A program made the translations under genes and the position numbers. A stretch of DNA of 14,121 nt from DATLED01 sp046597375 (GTDB lineage: Bacteria > Actinomycetota > Acidimicrobiia > Acidimicrobiales > CADCTF01), in assembly GCA_046597375.1 (NCBI GenBank), contig JBKJKM010000226.1, positions 1 to 14,121 of the forward strand, given 5' to 3'. Shown piece by piece: positions 1-7,007 of the stretch. A model generated the notes under the pieces. It had not been told where the DNA came from. It was given only the letters and a program-made list of their open reading frames with translations, and did not search any database. Each line of letters starts with the position of its first letter. Position 1 is the stretch's first letter.

Positions 1-309
1 GCCTGTTGGTACTCGATCATCCACACCCCGCCGGTGGGGCTCGGCGCGGTGTTCGCCGAGGTGGCTCGCGTCCTCGTCGCCGGTGGTCCGCTCCTCGTGG
101 GGTTCCAGGCGGGGAACGGCGAGCGCATCGCGCGAGAGGACGCCTACGACACCGGGGTCACCCTCGTGAACGTCCGGCACTCGCCCGAGGCCGTCACGGA
201 GGCGCTCGAACGTGCCGGCCTGCGGGTCCACACGGTCGTCCGGCGAGAGCCGGAACTGGCCCACGAGTCGACGCCCCAGGCCTTCCTTCTCGCCCGCCGC
301 CTCCCGTAG
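1..309 (+). CDS. Class I SAM-dependent methyltransferase, C-terminal part only
   Basis: The reading frame is open from the first base and ends at TAG 307-309, so the gene begins outside the window and only about 102 residues are visible. The visible part opens with CWYSIIHTPP, followed by a helix and a strand (VARVLVAGGPLLVGFQ). This resembles the region after motif III of Rossmann-fold methyltransferases of the Methyltransf_11/25 type, where a 'VLxPGGxLLV' strand follows a helix. The end (ALERAGLRVHTVVRREPE, then QAFLLARR) looks like the last beta strands of the same fold. The SAM-binding glycine motif lies upstream of the window, so substrate and reaction cannot be told. It is separated from mraZ by 228 nt containing a hairpin and a promoter, and is probably not part of the cluster's transcription unit. 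Confidence 0.7.
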   Translation, partial: ACWYSIIHTPPVGLGAVFAEVARVLVAGGPLLVGFQAGNGERIAREDAYDTGVTLVNVRHSPEAVTEALERAGLRVHTVVRREPELAHESTPQAFLLARRLP

Positions 310-345
310 GCCTGCCCGCAGGAGCGCTCCGATGGTCCCGACCCT

Positions 346-400
346 GACCGCTTTCCGGCGCGTGCGGTCGTCAGGCGGCACGTTCGCGCCGGAAAGGGTC
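346..400 (+). terminator. Long stem-loop after the methyltransferase gene, possible terminator
   Basis: CTTTCCGGCGCG (351-362) is the perfect reverse complement of CGCGCCGGAAAG (385-396). With one bulged G at 350, the stem extends by GACC (346-349) pairing with GGTC (397-400), giving about 16 bp. Inside, CGTGC (361-365) could alternatively pair with GCACG (378-382). It lies 37 nt after the methyltransferase stop and upstream of the mraZ promoter, a sensible place for a terminator. No T-run follows, so it is not a canonical rho-independent terminator. U-less hairpin terminators have been proposed for high-GC actinobacteria. The dyad itself is certain; its function is inferred. Confidence 0.5.
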
Positions 401-426
401 CCCGACCGTGGCATGGGGGGCGGAAC

Positions 427-481
427 GTGGTTGACCGGTGGCGGAGAGGGGCGTAAGGTGGCGGCAAGTGGCGCGAAGGGG
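427..481 (+). promoter_or_regulatory. Phased G(T/G)GG direct repeats, putative MraZ operator
   Basis: Tetramers G(T/G)GG start at 427, 438, 448, 458, 468 and 478, so the steps are 11, 10, 10, 10 and 10 bp. Units 438, 448, 458 and 468 continue as GGCG, giving a rough consensus G(T/G)GGCG-N2-RR. A run of six G at 489-494 may be a degenerate further copy. In E. coli, MraZ binds TGGG-type direct repeats spaced by about one helical turn upstream of its own gene and represses the operon. Location, spacing and core sequence here fit an autoregulatory MraZ box that covers the promoter and the transcription start. The binding itself is inferred. Confidence 0.75.
431..459 (+). promoter_or_regulatory. 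Predicted sigma70-type promoter of the mraZ operon
   Basis: TTGACC (431-436) and TAAGGT (454-459) are separated by exactly 17 nt, matching the -35/-10 layout of a housekeeping promoter (TTGACA and TANNNT). Transcription would start near 466, giving a leader of about 72 nt before the mraZ GTG. Both boxes are interleaved with the phased GTGG/GGGG repeats, so a protein bound there would compete with RNA polymerase. This is the only good match I see in the 310-537 spacer. Confidence 0.6.
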
Positions 482-537
482 TTCCTGAGGGGGGCTCCAA
501 CAGCGTCCCGAGGGAGATCCAGTGCAAAGGCGAGCGA

Positions 538-948
538 GTGGCGCGATTCATCGGGAGGTACGAGCACTCGCTGGACGTGAAAGGCCGCGTCATCCTTCCG
601 GTCAAGTTCCGGGCCGAGTTCGAGCGGGGCGGGTTCCTGAGCCAGCACGCGCAGGGCTGCCTGGCACTGTGGACGCCCGAGGAATTCGACCTGCAACTGG
701 AAGCCAATCGCACCCGGGCCGACCTGGGCCGAGACGACCGCAACCTGGTGCGCCTCTGGGCCAGTGGGTCGTCGGAGGTCGAGGTCGACAAGTCGGGGCG
801 GATGCCGATCCCGGGTTTCCTACGGAGTTTCGCCCACCTCGAGTCGGAGGTGCTCCTGATCGGAGCCATCGACAGGATCGAGCTCTGGAGCCCGTCGGTG
901 TGGGAGGAGAAGGTGCTGCCCTCGGAGCAGCAGTTGTTGGACGCGTAG
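538..948 (+). CDS. mraZ: MraZ transcriptional regulator
   Basis: The predicted protein is 136 aa, close to the family's usual 140-150. MraZ is a SpoVT/AbrB-like DNA-binding protein that forms ring-shaped oligomers and represses the dcw operon. Two tandem half-domains are visible, each with the signature DxxGR: D13-V-K-G-R17 followed by VILP, and D84-K-S-G-R88 followed by MPIP. The start opens with MARFIGRYEHSLDVKGR, typical for the family. The GTG at 538 is the only plausible start in this frame, and AAAGG (526-530) sits 7 nt upstream as ribosome binding site. It is the first gene of the cluster and lies directly behind the phased repeat array it is expected to bind. Nothing looks broken. Confidence 0.95.
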   Translation: MARFIGRYEHSLDVKGRVILPVKFRAEFERGGFLSQHAQGCLALWTPEEFDLQLEANRTRADLGRDDRNLVRLWASGSSEVEVDKSGRMPIPGFLRSFAHLESEVLLIGAIDRIELWSPSVWEEKVLPSEQQLLDA

Positions 949-999
949 GTGCGTCCGGAGATCGAAACGCCTGGAGCATGCGCAGCCCCTCGGCCGGCA

Positions 1000-1068
1000 C
1001 GGCGGGAGAACCCCACTCCGCCCGCTCCCGCCGAGCACGATCGGGGAGAAATCCCGACGGCACCCGTC
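1000..1068 (+). other. Three tandem stem-loops in the mraZ-rsmH spacer
   Basis: The 137-nt spacer (949-1085) has no convincing gene but is full of dyads. CGGCGGGAG (1000-1008) pairs perfectly with CTCCCGCCG (1025-1033). TCGGG (1041-1045) pairs with CCCGA (1053-1057). GACGG (1056-1060) pairs with CCGTC (1064-1068) over a 3-nt loop. The last two share bases 1056-1057 and would need to shorten to coexist. No T-run follows any of them, so termination is uncertain. They could stabilise or process the mRNA 3' of mraZ, or modulate rsmH translation, since the last ends 17 nt before its ATG. Confidence 0.4.
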
Positions 1069-1085
1069 GCGTCGGGGGGCTGCGG

Positions 1086-2069
1086 ATGAGCCAGGCGGAT
1101 CCGGACTTCGAGCACCGACCCGTCATGGTCGACGAGATCGTCGACCTTCTCGGGCCGGTCCCGGCCGGCACCGTCGTCGACGCCACCGTCGGCGGCGGCG
1201 GTCACAGCCGGGCGATCCTCCGGGCTCATCCCCATCTCCGCATCGCCGGCCTCGACCGTGACGCCGACGCGCTTGTCGCCGCTGCGCACCACCTCGGGGA
1301 GTTCGGGGAGCGCGTGTCGTTGCACCATGTCCGGTTCGACGGTCTTGGTGAGGTGCTCGATGCCGCTGGCATGGCCGCCGTGAGCGGCGCCTTGTTCGAC
1401 CTCGGGGTGAGCTCGCCGCAGTTCGACCGCGCCGACCGCGGGTTCAGCTATCGCAACGACGCGCCGCTCGACATGAGGATGGACCGTCGGGATCCCCGCA
1501 CTGCCGCCGATATCGTCAACGACGCCTCGGTCACCGAGCTGGCCGGACTCTTCGCCGAGAACGGCGAGACCCGCTTCGCCGGCCGCATCGCCAAGGCCAT
1601 CATCCGGGAGCGACCGGTGCGGACCACGGCGCAGCTGGCGGAGATCGTGCGCGACGCCATTCCCGCACCGGCGCGCCGCACGGGTGGGCATCCGGCCAAG
1701 CGCGTGTTCCAGGCGCTGCGCATCGCCGTCAACCGCGAGCTGGAGGTGTTGCCGATCGCCCTCGATACGGCCATCGCCCGGCTGGCGCCGGGCGGCCGGG
1801 TCGTCGTCCTGAGCTACCACTCGGGGGAGGACCGCATCGTCAAGGAGCGGTTCTTGGCCGCCGAGGGCGCGCGCTGCACCTGCCCGCCCCGGCTGCCGTG
1901 CGTGTGCGGGGCGGCCGACCGACGAACCGTTCGACTGCTGCATCGCGGCGCACGCAAACCGTCGCGTGAGGAGATCGCCACCAACCCACGGGCCGAGAGC
2001 GCCCGCCTCCGCACCCTGGAGAAGCTCCCTCCGGCCGCTCCCGACCGCACCGCCTCAGGACGTCCATGA
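1086..2069 (+). CDS. rsmH: 16S rRNA (cytosine(1402)-N(4))-methyltransferase RsmH (MraW)
   Basis: The predicted protein is 327 aa, normal for RsmH, which adds the N4-methyl group to C1402 of 16S rRNA using SAM. The family start F-x-H-x-PV is seen as FEHRPVMVDEIV. The SAM loop is VDATVGGGGHS (31-41). GALFDLGVSSPQFD (101-114) leads into DRGFSYRNDAPLDMRMD, a hallmark of the family. HPAKRVFQALRIAVN lies near 192-206, and LSYHSGEDR (222-230) replaces the more usual SFHSLEDR. Near 244-254 four cysteines form CxC-x5-CxC, a possible metal site often seen in actinobacterial members. The frame is open far upstream, but ATG 1086 was chosen because the family homology begins just after it; a G-rich stretch at 1074-1079 may serve as ribosome binding site. 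Its stop overlaps the next start (ATGA). Confidence 0.95.
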   Translation: MSQADPDFEHRPVMVDEIVDLLGPVPAGTVVDATVGGGGHSRAILRAHPHLRIAGLDRDADALVAAAHHLGEFGERVSLHHVRFDGLGEVLDAAGMAAVSGALFDLGVSSPQFDRADRGFSYRNDAPLDMRMDRRDPRTAADIVNDASVTELAGLFAENGETRFAGRIAKAIIRERPVRTTAQLAEIVRDAIPAPARRTGGHPAKRVFQALRIAVNRELEVLPIALDTAIARLAPGGRVVVLSYHSGEDRIVKERFLAAEGARCTCPPRLPCVCGAADRRTVRLLHRGARKPSREEIATNPRAESARLRTLEKLPPAAPDRTASGRP

Positions 2070-2569
2070 CCGCCCCCGTCGTCGATCCGCGTCGGGCCGC
2101 GCCCGTCCGCAAGCCAACCTCTCGGCCGTCGCCTGCTCGGCCCGAGCTTCGGGTCCTTCGTGCTGGCGAGGCCGCCACCGACGACGCCCGCCGCCGCATG
2201 GTCCGGACGCTCACCGTCGTCGCGTTGGTGGTCGCCGCCCTCTGCCTCTTCGGCGTCGTGGTCTTCCACGTCGTGTTGACCCAGAACCAGTTCCGGCTCG
2301 ACGCGCTGCAAGACCAGGCACTCGAGCGCCAAGCCGACTACGACCGCCTCCGCCTGCAGGTCGCCGAGCTCGAGTCTCCCGACCGCATCGTGGCCGACGC
2401 CCAGCTCCGCCTCGGCATGATCACGCCGCCCCGCATCACCTACTTGGCGCCAACGGTCGAAGGGCCGGGCGCATCCAGCGCTCTGCCGCCGGCTTCGGCC
2501 GGTTCCCCCGGCGCGACCGCAGCCGGCGCCAGCTGGTCCGTGGTCAAGCCGCATCTGGCAGACGGCTGA
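2066..2569 (+). CDS. ftsL: FtsL-like / septum formation initiator family protein
   Basis: This is a 167-aa bitopic membrane protein in the ftsL slot between rsmH and ftsI. Residues 1-45 are Arg/Pro-rich and probably cytoplasmic. Residues 46-70 are a single transmembrane helix (VRTLTVVALVVAALCLFGVVV). Residues 72-105 look like a short coiled coil (DALQDQALERQADYDRLRLQ). They are followed by SPDRIVADAQLRLGM (104-118), the typical end of FtsL/DivIC domains. FtsL pairs with FtsQ (DivIB) and a DivIC/FtsB partner to recruit and activate FtsW-FtsI at the septum. The tail 128-167 is rich in Pro, Ala, Gly and Ser and looks disordered; it makes the protein longer than typical FtsL. Sequence similarity in this family is weak, so the name rests on topology plus position. 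The start overlaps the rsmH stop as ATGA. Confidence 0.82.
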   Translation: MTAPVVDPRRAAPVRKPTSRPSPARPELRVLRAGEAATDDARRRMVRTLTVVALVVAALCLFGVVVFHVVLTQNQFRLDALQDQALERQADYDRLRLQVAELESPDRIVADAQLRLGMITPPRITYLAPTVEGPGASSALPPASAGSPGATAAGASWSVVKPHLADG

Positions 2570-4542
2570 TGGCGGGGACGCTCACCCCACCGACCACGAG
2601 GGCCCGTCGGCCCCGCCCGAGCCCTGAACCCCTGGAAGGGCGCGTCCGACGAGCATTGGCGCCTCCGGCCAAGGCCCGGGTGGCGCGCCAGCGGCGAAGC
2701 GATGGTCGACGTCTCTTGGCGTTCCTCGTCGCCGTCGTGCTGGCCTTCGGCGCGCTCGGTGGCCGCCTCGTGTTCCTCCAGGCCAGCCCTCCGGCCGAGT
2801 ACACCGCCTTCGGCGAGCGCCAGCTGGTGCACGAGATTGCGCTTCCAGCGGCCCGCGGCGCCATCTTCGACCGCAACGGTCGCGAGCTGGCCCTGTCGGT
2901 ACGACAATCGACGGTGTGGGCCAACCCCCGCCAGGTCACGGATCCGGCCGGCCAGGCGGCCGCCCTTGCACCGATGCTCGGCGTCGACGTCGTCGTGCTC
3001 CAGGAGCGCCTGAGCCGAGACGCCGCCTTCGTCTACCTCGCCCGCACGGTGCCCGATGCCGTCGCCGCGCAGGTCGCCGACCTCGGCCTCCCGGGTGTGC
3101 ACCTGATCGAGGAGCCCAAGCGCTTCACGCCCGCCAGCGACCTGGCGGCGCCGGTGCTCGGCAAGGTCGGAACGGACAACGAGGGGCTGTCGGGCATCGA
3201 GCTCCAGTTCGAGGACACCCTCGCCGGCAAAGCCGGCACCAAGACGGTGGAGCAGACGCCGGCCGGCCAGCCCTACGACGGGCTGCGTGAGCTCACCAGT
3301 CCCGTTCGGGGCGACGACCTCGTCCTGACCCTCGACCGGTCGCTGCAGTTCGAGACCGAGCGAGCCCTCGCCAACGAGATCACCATCGCCAGGGCGCGCG
3401 GTGGCGTCGCCATCGTCATGGACACCAAGAGCGGGGAGATCCTCGCCCTGGCCAACCTGTCGGCCAACCCCGACAACGTTGGCCCTCCGGTGCCGGCCGA
3501 GAAGAACCTGGCCGTCACGAACGTCTACGAGCCGGGGTCGGTCAACAAGCTCATCACCATCGCTGGAGCCCTCGAAGAGGGGCTGGTGGCGCCCGACGCC
3601 AAGTTGTCGGTCGCCAGCACGATCCGGGTGGCCGATCACGTGTTCAGCGAGCACGACCCGCACCCGACGGTCAATTGGTCGGTGACCGACATCATGGCCA
3701 ACTCGTCAAACGTCGGCTCCATTCTGATCGGCCAGAAGTTGGGCAAGGAACGGCTCGACCGCTACCTCCGCGACTTCGGATTCGGCGAGCGATCCGGGCT
3801 CGGGTTTCCCGGGGAGAGTCGCGGCATCATGCTCGACCCGTCCAAGTGGTCGGGCACCTCCCTTCCGACGATTTCGCTCGGCCAAGGCATCGCCGTGAGC
3901 GCCATGCAAATGCTGGCCGCTTACAACACGGTGGCCAACGGCGGTGAGTACGTCTCACCGAAGCTGGTGAAGGCGACCGTCGATGCCAAGGGCGACAGCC
4001 ACCCGACGCCGCCATCCGCTCGCCGCCGGGTGATCTCGAAGCGCACCGCCGACCAGGTCACCGGCATGTTGGCCGAGGTCGTGCGGGTGGGCACCGGCAC
4101 GAACGCCGCCATCGACGGCTACACCGTGGCCGGCAAGACCGGCACCGCCCGCAAACCGCTCGAGAACGCCCGTGGTTACAAGGCCGGTGCCTACGTCTCC
4201 TCGTTCGCCGGGTTCGTTCCGGCCGAGAAGCCGGCGCTGACGTCGATCGTCATGCTCGACGAGCCGACGCCGATCTTCGGTGGCCTGGTCGCGGCCCCGG
4301 TGTTCGCCGAGGTCATGCGCTATGGGCTGCGCCAGTTCCGTGTCCCGCCGCCCCCGGTGGCGCTGGCGGGCGTCGTGCCCGAAGTGTCGGTCGAGGTCAT
4401 CAGAGAGGGGAGCAGCGAGCCCGTGGGTGTCGACCCGCCGGTGGCCCCACCGACCACGGTGGCCACGGTGCCGGCATCACCTGGCGCCCCGTCCACGCCG
4501 GGTAACGTGCGTCCCGCTGCTGCTCCCGCCCCCACTCCGTAG
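2569..4542 (+). CDS. ftsI: Class B penicillin-binding protein, septal transpeptidase FtsI (PBP3-like)
   Basis: The predicted protein is 657 aa. It cross-links peptidoglycan at the septum as partner of FtsW. A Pro/Arg-rich cytoplasmic segment (1-46) precedes one transmembrane helix (about 47-70). The PBP-dimer domain follows, with RGAIFDRNG near 95 and GLSGIELQFEDTLAGKAG near 207. The transpeptidase domain carries all three catalytic motifs: SVNK (S324, K327), SSN (S379-N381) and KTGT (K523). No PASTA repeats follow. Instead, residues from about 590 form a tail rich in Pro, Val and Ala that ends in PAAAPAPTP. ATG 2569 overlaps the ftsL stop by one base (TGATG). The frame is open further upstream into rsmH, but that part is a shadow. 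The next gene begins 18 nt downstream. Confidence 0.95.
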   Translation: MAGTLTPPTTRARRPRPSPEPLEGRVRRALAPPAKARVARQRRSDGRRLLAFLVAVVLAFGALGGRLVFLQASPPAEYTAFGERQLVHEIALPAARGAIFDRNGRELALSVRQSTVWANPRQVTDPAGQAAALAPMLGVDVVVLQERLSRDAAFVYLARTVPDAVAAQVADLGLPGVHLIEEPKRFTPASDLAAPVLGKVGTDNEGLSGIELQFEDTLAGKAGTKTVEQTPAGQPYDGLRELTSPVRGDDLVLTLDRSLQFETERALANEITIARARGGVAIVMDTKSGEILALANLSANPDNVGPPVPAEKNLAVTNVYEPGSVNKLITIAGALEEGLVAPDAKLSVASTIRVADHVFSEHDPHPTVNWSVTDIMANSSNVGSILIGQKLGKERLDRYLRDFGFGERSGLGFPGESRGIMLDPSKWSGTSLPTISLGQGIAVSAMQMLAAYNTVANGGEYVSPKLVKATVDAKGDSHPTPPSARRRVISKRTADQVTGMLAEVVRVGTGTNAAIDGYTVAGKTGTARKPLENARGYKAGAYVSSFAGFVPAEKPALTSIVMLDEPTPIFGGLVAAPVFAEVMRYGLRQFRVPPPPVALAGVVPEVSVEVIREGSSEPVGVDPPVAPPTTVATVPASPGAPSTPGNVRPAAAPAPTP

Positions 4543-4560
4543 AGAGATCGTCGCCCCGCG

Positions 4561-5976
4561 TTGCGACTCGCCCGCCTGCTTGGCGCCCTTCCCGTCCTCG
4601 ACGTCCGTGGTGACGTCGATGCGGTCGAGGTCTCGGACGTGACCCATGACTCCTCCGCAGTCGTGTCGGGCTCGCTCTACTGCTGCCTCCGCGGCACCTC
4701 TCGGGACGGACACGACTTCGCGGCTGACGCCGTCGGCTCGGGGGCTACGGCGCTGCTCGTCGAACGCCCGCTCGATCTCTTGGCCGACGTCGCCCAGGTG
4801 GTGGTGGCCGATGCCCGCCGCTCGATGGCGTCATTGGCCGCCGAGCTCCATGGCCATCCGTCGCGCACGTTGCTACAGGTCGTCGGGATCACGGGGACCA
4901 ACGGCAAGACCACGACCACGTTCCTGGTGCGGGCGATCCTCGAGGCGGCCGGACTCCCGACCGGGGTGCTCGGAACGATGACCGGATCGCGCACGACGCC
5001 CGAAGCTCCCGTGTTGCAGGCCACGCTGGCTCGCTTCGCGAGAGAAGGCAAACGTGCGGCGGCCATCGAGGTCTCGTCGATGGGGCTCGTGCAGCGACGG
5101 GTCGACGCCACCTGGTTTGCGGCAGCCATCTTCACCAACCTGTCCCAGGACCATCTCGACGACCACGGCTCGATGGAGGCGTACTTCGAGGCGAAGGCAT
5201 CGCTTTTCACTCCCGAGCGGACGGCCGTGGGCATCGTCAATGTCGACGACAGCCACGGTCGGCGCCTGTTCGAGCGGGCAACGGTCGAGATGCGTCCGTA
5301 CGCCATGACCGACGCCGTCGACCTCGAGCTCCGTATCGGCTCGTCGACGTTCCGGTGGGATGGCGTCCGAGTCGACCTCCCACTCGATGGCGCCTACAAC
5401 GTGAGTAACGCTTTGGCGGCGGCGACCGCAGCTCGCGAGCTCGGCATCGCCGCCGATGCTGTGGCGGCCGGCTTGTCTTCGGTCGGCGTCATTCCGGGAC
5501 ACGGCGAGGCCGTCGACGCCGGTCAGGACTTCCGCGTCGTCGTCGACTACGCCCACACGCCGCTGGCGCTGACGTCGGTCCTGCAGGCTGCACGTTCGGC
5601 GGCCGGCGAACACGGCCGCGTGCTCGTCGTGTTCGGCTGCGGCGGCCGTCGCGATCCTTCCAAGCGGGCACCGATGGGCTGGGCCGCCTCTTCGACGGCC
5701 GATGTCGTCGTCGTCACCTCGGACAACCCGCGCGACGAAGTTCCGGAGGCGATCATCGCCTCGGTCGTCGACGGCGCCACCGGCGGTGCCCAGGTGCTCG
5801 TCGAGCCCGACCGCCGGGCCGCCATTGCGACGGCGTTCGCTCGCGCCTCGGCGGGCGACGTGGTCGTCATCGCCGGCAAGGGCCACGAGACGGGTCAGAC
5901 CATCGGCAACACCGTGGTGCCATTCGACGACCGTGCGGTCGCCATCGAAATCCTCTCTGGACGGAGCCCCTCGTGA
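4561..5976 (+). CDS. murE: UDP-MurNAc-L-Ala-D-Glu:meso-diaminopimelate ligase MurE
   Basis: The predicted protein is 471 aa, slightly shorter than the usual 490-510. It adds the third stem-peptide residue using ATP in the cytoplasm. Seen in order are the N-terminal UDP-binding region (TTG start, MRLARLLGALPV, then THDSSAVVSGSLYCCLRG), the ATP loop T111-G-T-N-G-K116-T-T, LSQDHLDDHGSMEAYFEAKASLF with the lysine usually carbamylated, and VDYAHTP. VFGCGGRRDPSKR and the D388-N-P-R391 motif follow; DNPR marks meso-DAP rather than lysine specificity. TTG 4561 is the first usable start after the in-frame ftsI stop and matches the family N-terminus; its ribosome site (AGAGAG near 4541) is weak. The usual VPGR-x-E before VDYAHTP reads IPGHGE. 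A separate murF would normally follow, but mraY overlaps directly. Confidence 0.93.
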   Translation: MRLARLLGALPVLDVRGDVDAVEVSDVTHDSSAVVSGSLYCCLRGTSRDGHDFAADAVGSGATALLVERPLDLLADVAQVVVADARRSMASLAAELHGHPSRTLLQVVGITGTNGKTTTTFLVRAILEAAGLPTGVLGTMTGSRTTPEAPVLQATLARFAREGKRAAAIEVSSMGLVQRRVDATWFAAAIFTNLSQDHLDDHGSMEAYFEAKASLFTPERTAVGIVNVDDSHGRRLFERATVEMRPYAMTDAVDLELRIGSSTFRWDGVRVDLPLDGAYNVSNALAAATAARELGIAADAVAAGLSSVGVIPGHGEAVDAGQDFRVVVDYAHTPLALTSVLQAARSAAGEHGRVLVVFGCGGRRDPSKRAPMGWAASSTADVVVVTSDNPRDEVPEAIIASVVDGATGGAQVLVEPDRRAAIATAFARASAGDVVVIAGKGHETGQTIGNTVVPFDDRAVAIEILSGRSPS

Positions 5977-7007
5977 TCGCCCTGCTACTCGCCGGCGCCG
6001 TCTCGATCGTGGTGTCGCTCGTCGGCACGCCGATCCTCATTCGATGGCTGAAGGCCAATGGCATCGGCCAACCCATCCTCGAAGAACTGGCCCATGCCCA
6101 CATCGCCAAGACGGGCACGCCGACCATGGGCGGCCTCATCATCGTCCTGGGCGCCCTGGCCGGTTACCTGGCCGGCCATGTCTCGGGCCAGATCTTCACG
6201 TGGGGCGGCATCGCCGCCATCGCTCTCACCCTCGGCGCTGGCGCAACCGGGCTTTGCGATGACTGGATCAAGGTCCGCGACGAGCGCAACCTCGGGCTCA
6301 GCAAGCGGGCCAAGAGTCTCGGCCTCGTGCTGGCCGCCGCGCTCTTCTGCGTGCTTGCCATCCGCTATGCCCACGTGCGCACCAACCTCTCGTTCACCCG
6401 GTGGGATGCCCTGAGCGACCAGCCGATGCCGACGTGGATGTGGGCCATCTGGGCGCTGTTCATCATCTATGCCGTCACCAATGGAGTGAACTTCGCCGAC
6501 GGCCTCGACGGACTCGCCGCCGGCTCGTCGACCTTCGCGCTGTCGGCCTTCGCCATCATCGGCTTTTGGCAGTTCCGCCACCTCGACATCTACCAGGTGC
6601 CCCAGGCCCTCGATCTCGCACTGGTCGCCATCTCGCTGGCCGGCGGGTGCCTCGGCTTCCTGTGGTGGAACGCGCCACCGGCCAAGATTTTCATGGGCGA
6701 TACCGGCGCCCTGGGCATCGGCGGCGGCATCGCCGCGCTGGCGCTGCTGATGAATGTGCACCTGCTGCTACCGGTGATCGCCGGCTTGTTCGTCCTGATC
6801 TGGATGTCGAACTTGATCCAGATCTTCAGCTTTCGGGTGTTCCACAAGCGCGTGTTCAAGATGGCGCCGCTGCAGCACCACTTCGAGCTCAGCGGGTGGC
6901 CGGAGAGCACGATCATCGTTCGCTTCTGGATCCTCGCCGGCCTTTGCACGGCGATGGCCCTCGGCATCTTCTACGCCGACTTCATTGCCCTGGGTGCCGC
7001 TGACTGA
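5973..7007 (+). CDS. mraY: Phospho-N-acetylmuramoyl-pentapeptide-transferase MraY
   Basis: The predicted protein is 344 aa and hydrophobic throughout, consistent with the ten-helix family. MraY transfers phospho-MurNAc-pentapeptide from UDP to undecaprenyl phosphate, making lipid I on the inner face of the membrane. Conserved motifs are intact: AKTGTPTMGG after the first helix, D96-D97-W-I-K followed by NLGLSKRAK, N170-GVN-FAD176-GLD179 (the catalytic aspartate region), FMGD243TG, and PLQH302HFELSGWPE. The GTG start overlaps the murE stop (GTGA), and GGACGGAG (5959-5966) lies at a suitable distance as ribosome site. It overlaps murD by one base. The usual upstream neighbour murF is missing. 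Confidence 0.96.
   Translation: MIALLLAGAVSIVVSLVGTPILIRWLKANGIGQPILEELAHAHIAKTGTPTMGGLIIVLGALAGYLAGHVSGQIFTWGGIAAIALTLGAGATGLCDDWIKVRDERNLGLSKRAKSLGLVLAAALFCVLAIRYAHVRTNLSFTRWDALSDQPMPTWMWAIWALFIIYAVTNGVNFADGLDGLAAGSSTFALSAFAIIGFWQFRHLDIYQVPQALDLALVAISLAGGCLGFLWWNAPPAKIFMGDTGALGIGGGIAALALLMNVHLLLPVIAGLFVLIWMSNLIQIFSFRVFHKRVFKMAPLQHHFELSGWPESTIIVRFWILAGLCTAMALGIFYADFIALGAAD

Noticed and set aside
144..1943. A 599-codon open frame on the minus strand, opposite mraZ and rsmH
   Set aside because: Its product is Arg/Gly/Ala/Ser-rich with no recognisable motif. It lies opposite two well-supported genes, as expected from the scarcity of stops in high-GC DNA.
1966..2568. Upstream extension of the ftsI frame, which would give an 858-aa protein
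   Set aside because: The extra part is Arg/Pro-rich shadow sequence of rsmH and ftsL. The ATG at 2569 overlaps the ftsL stop in the way the rest of the operon does.
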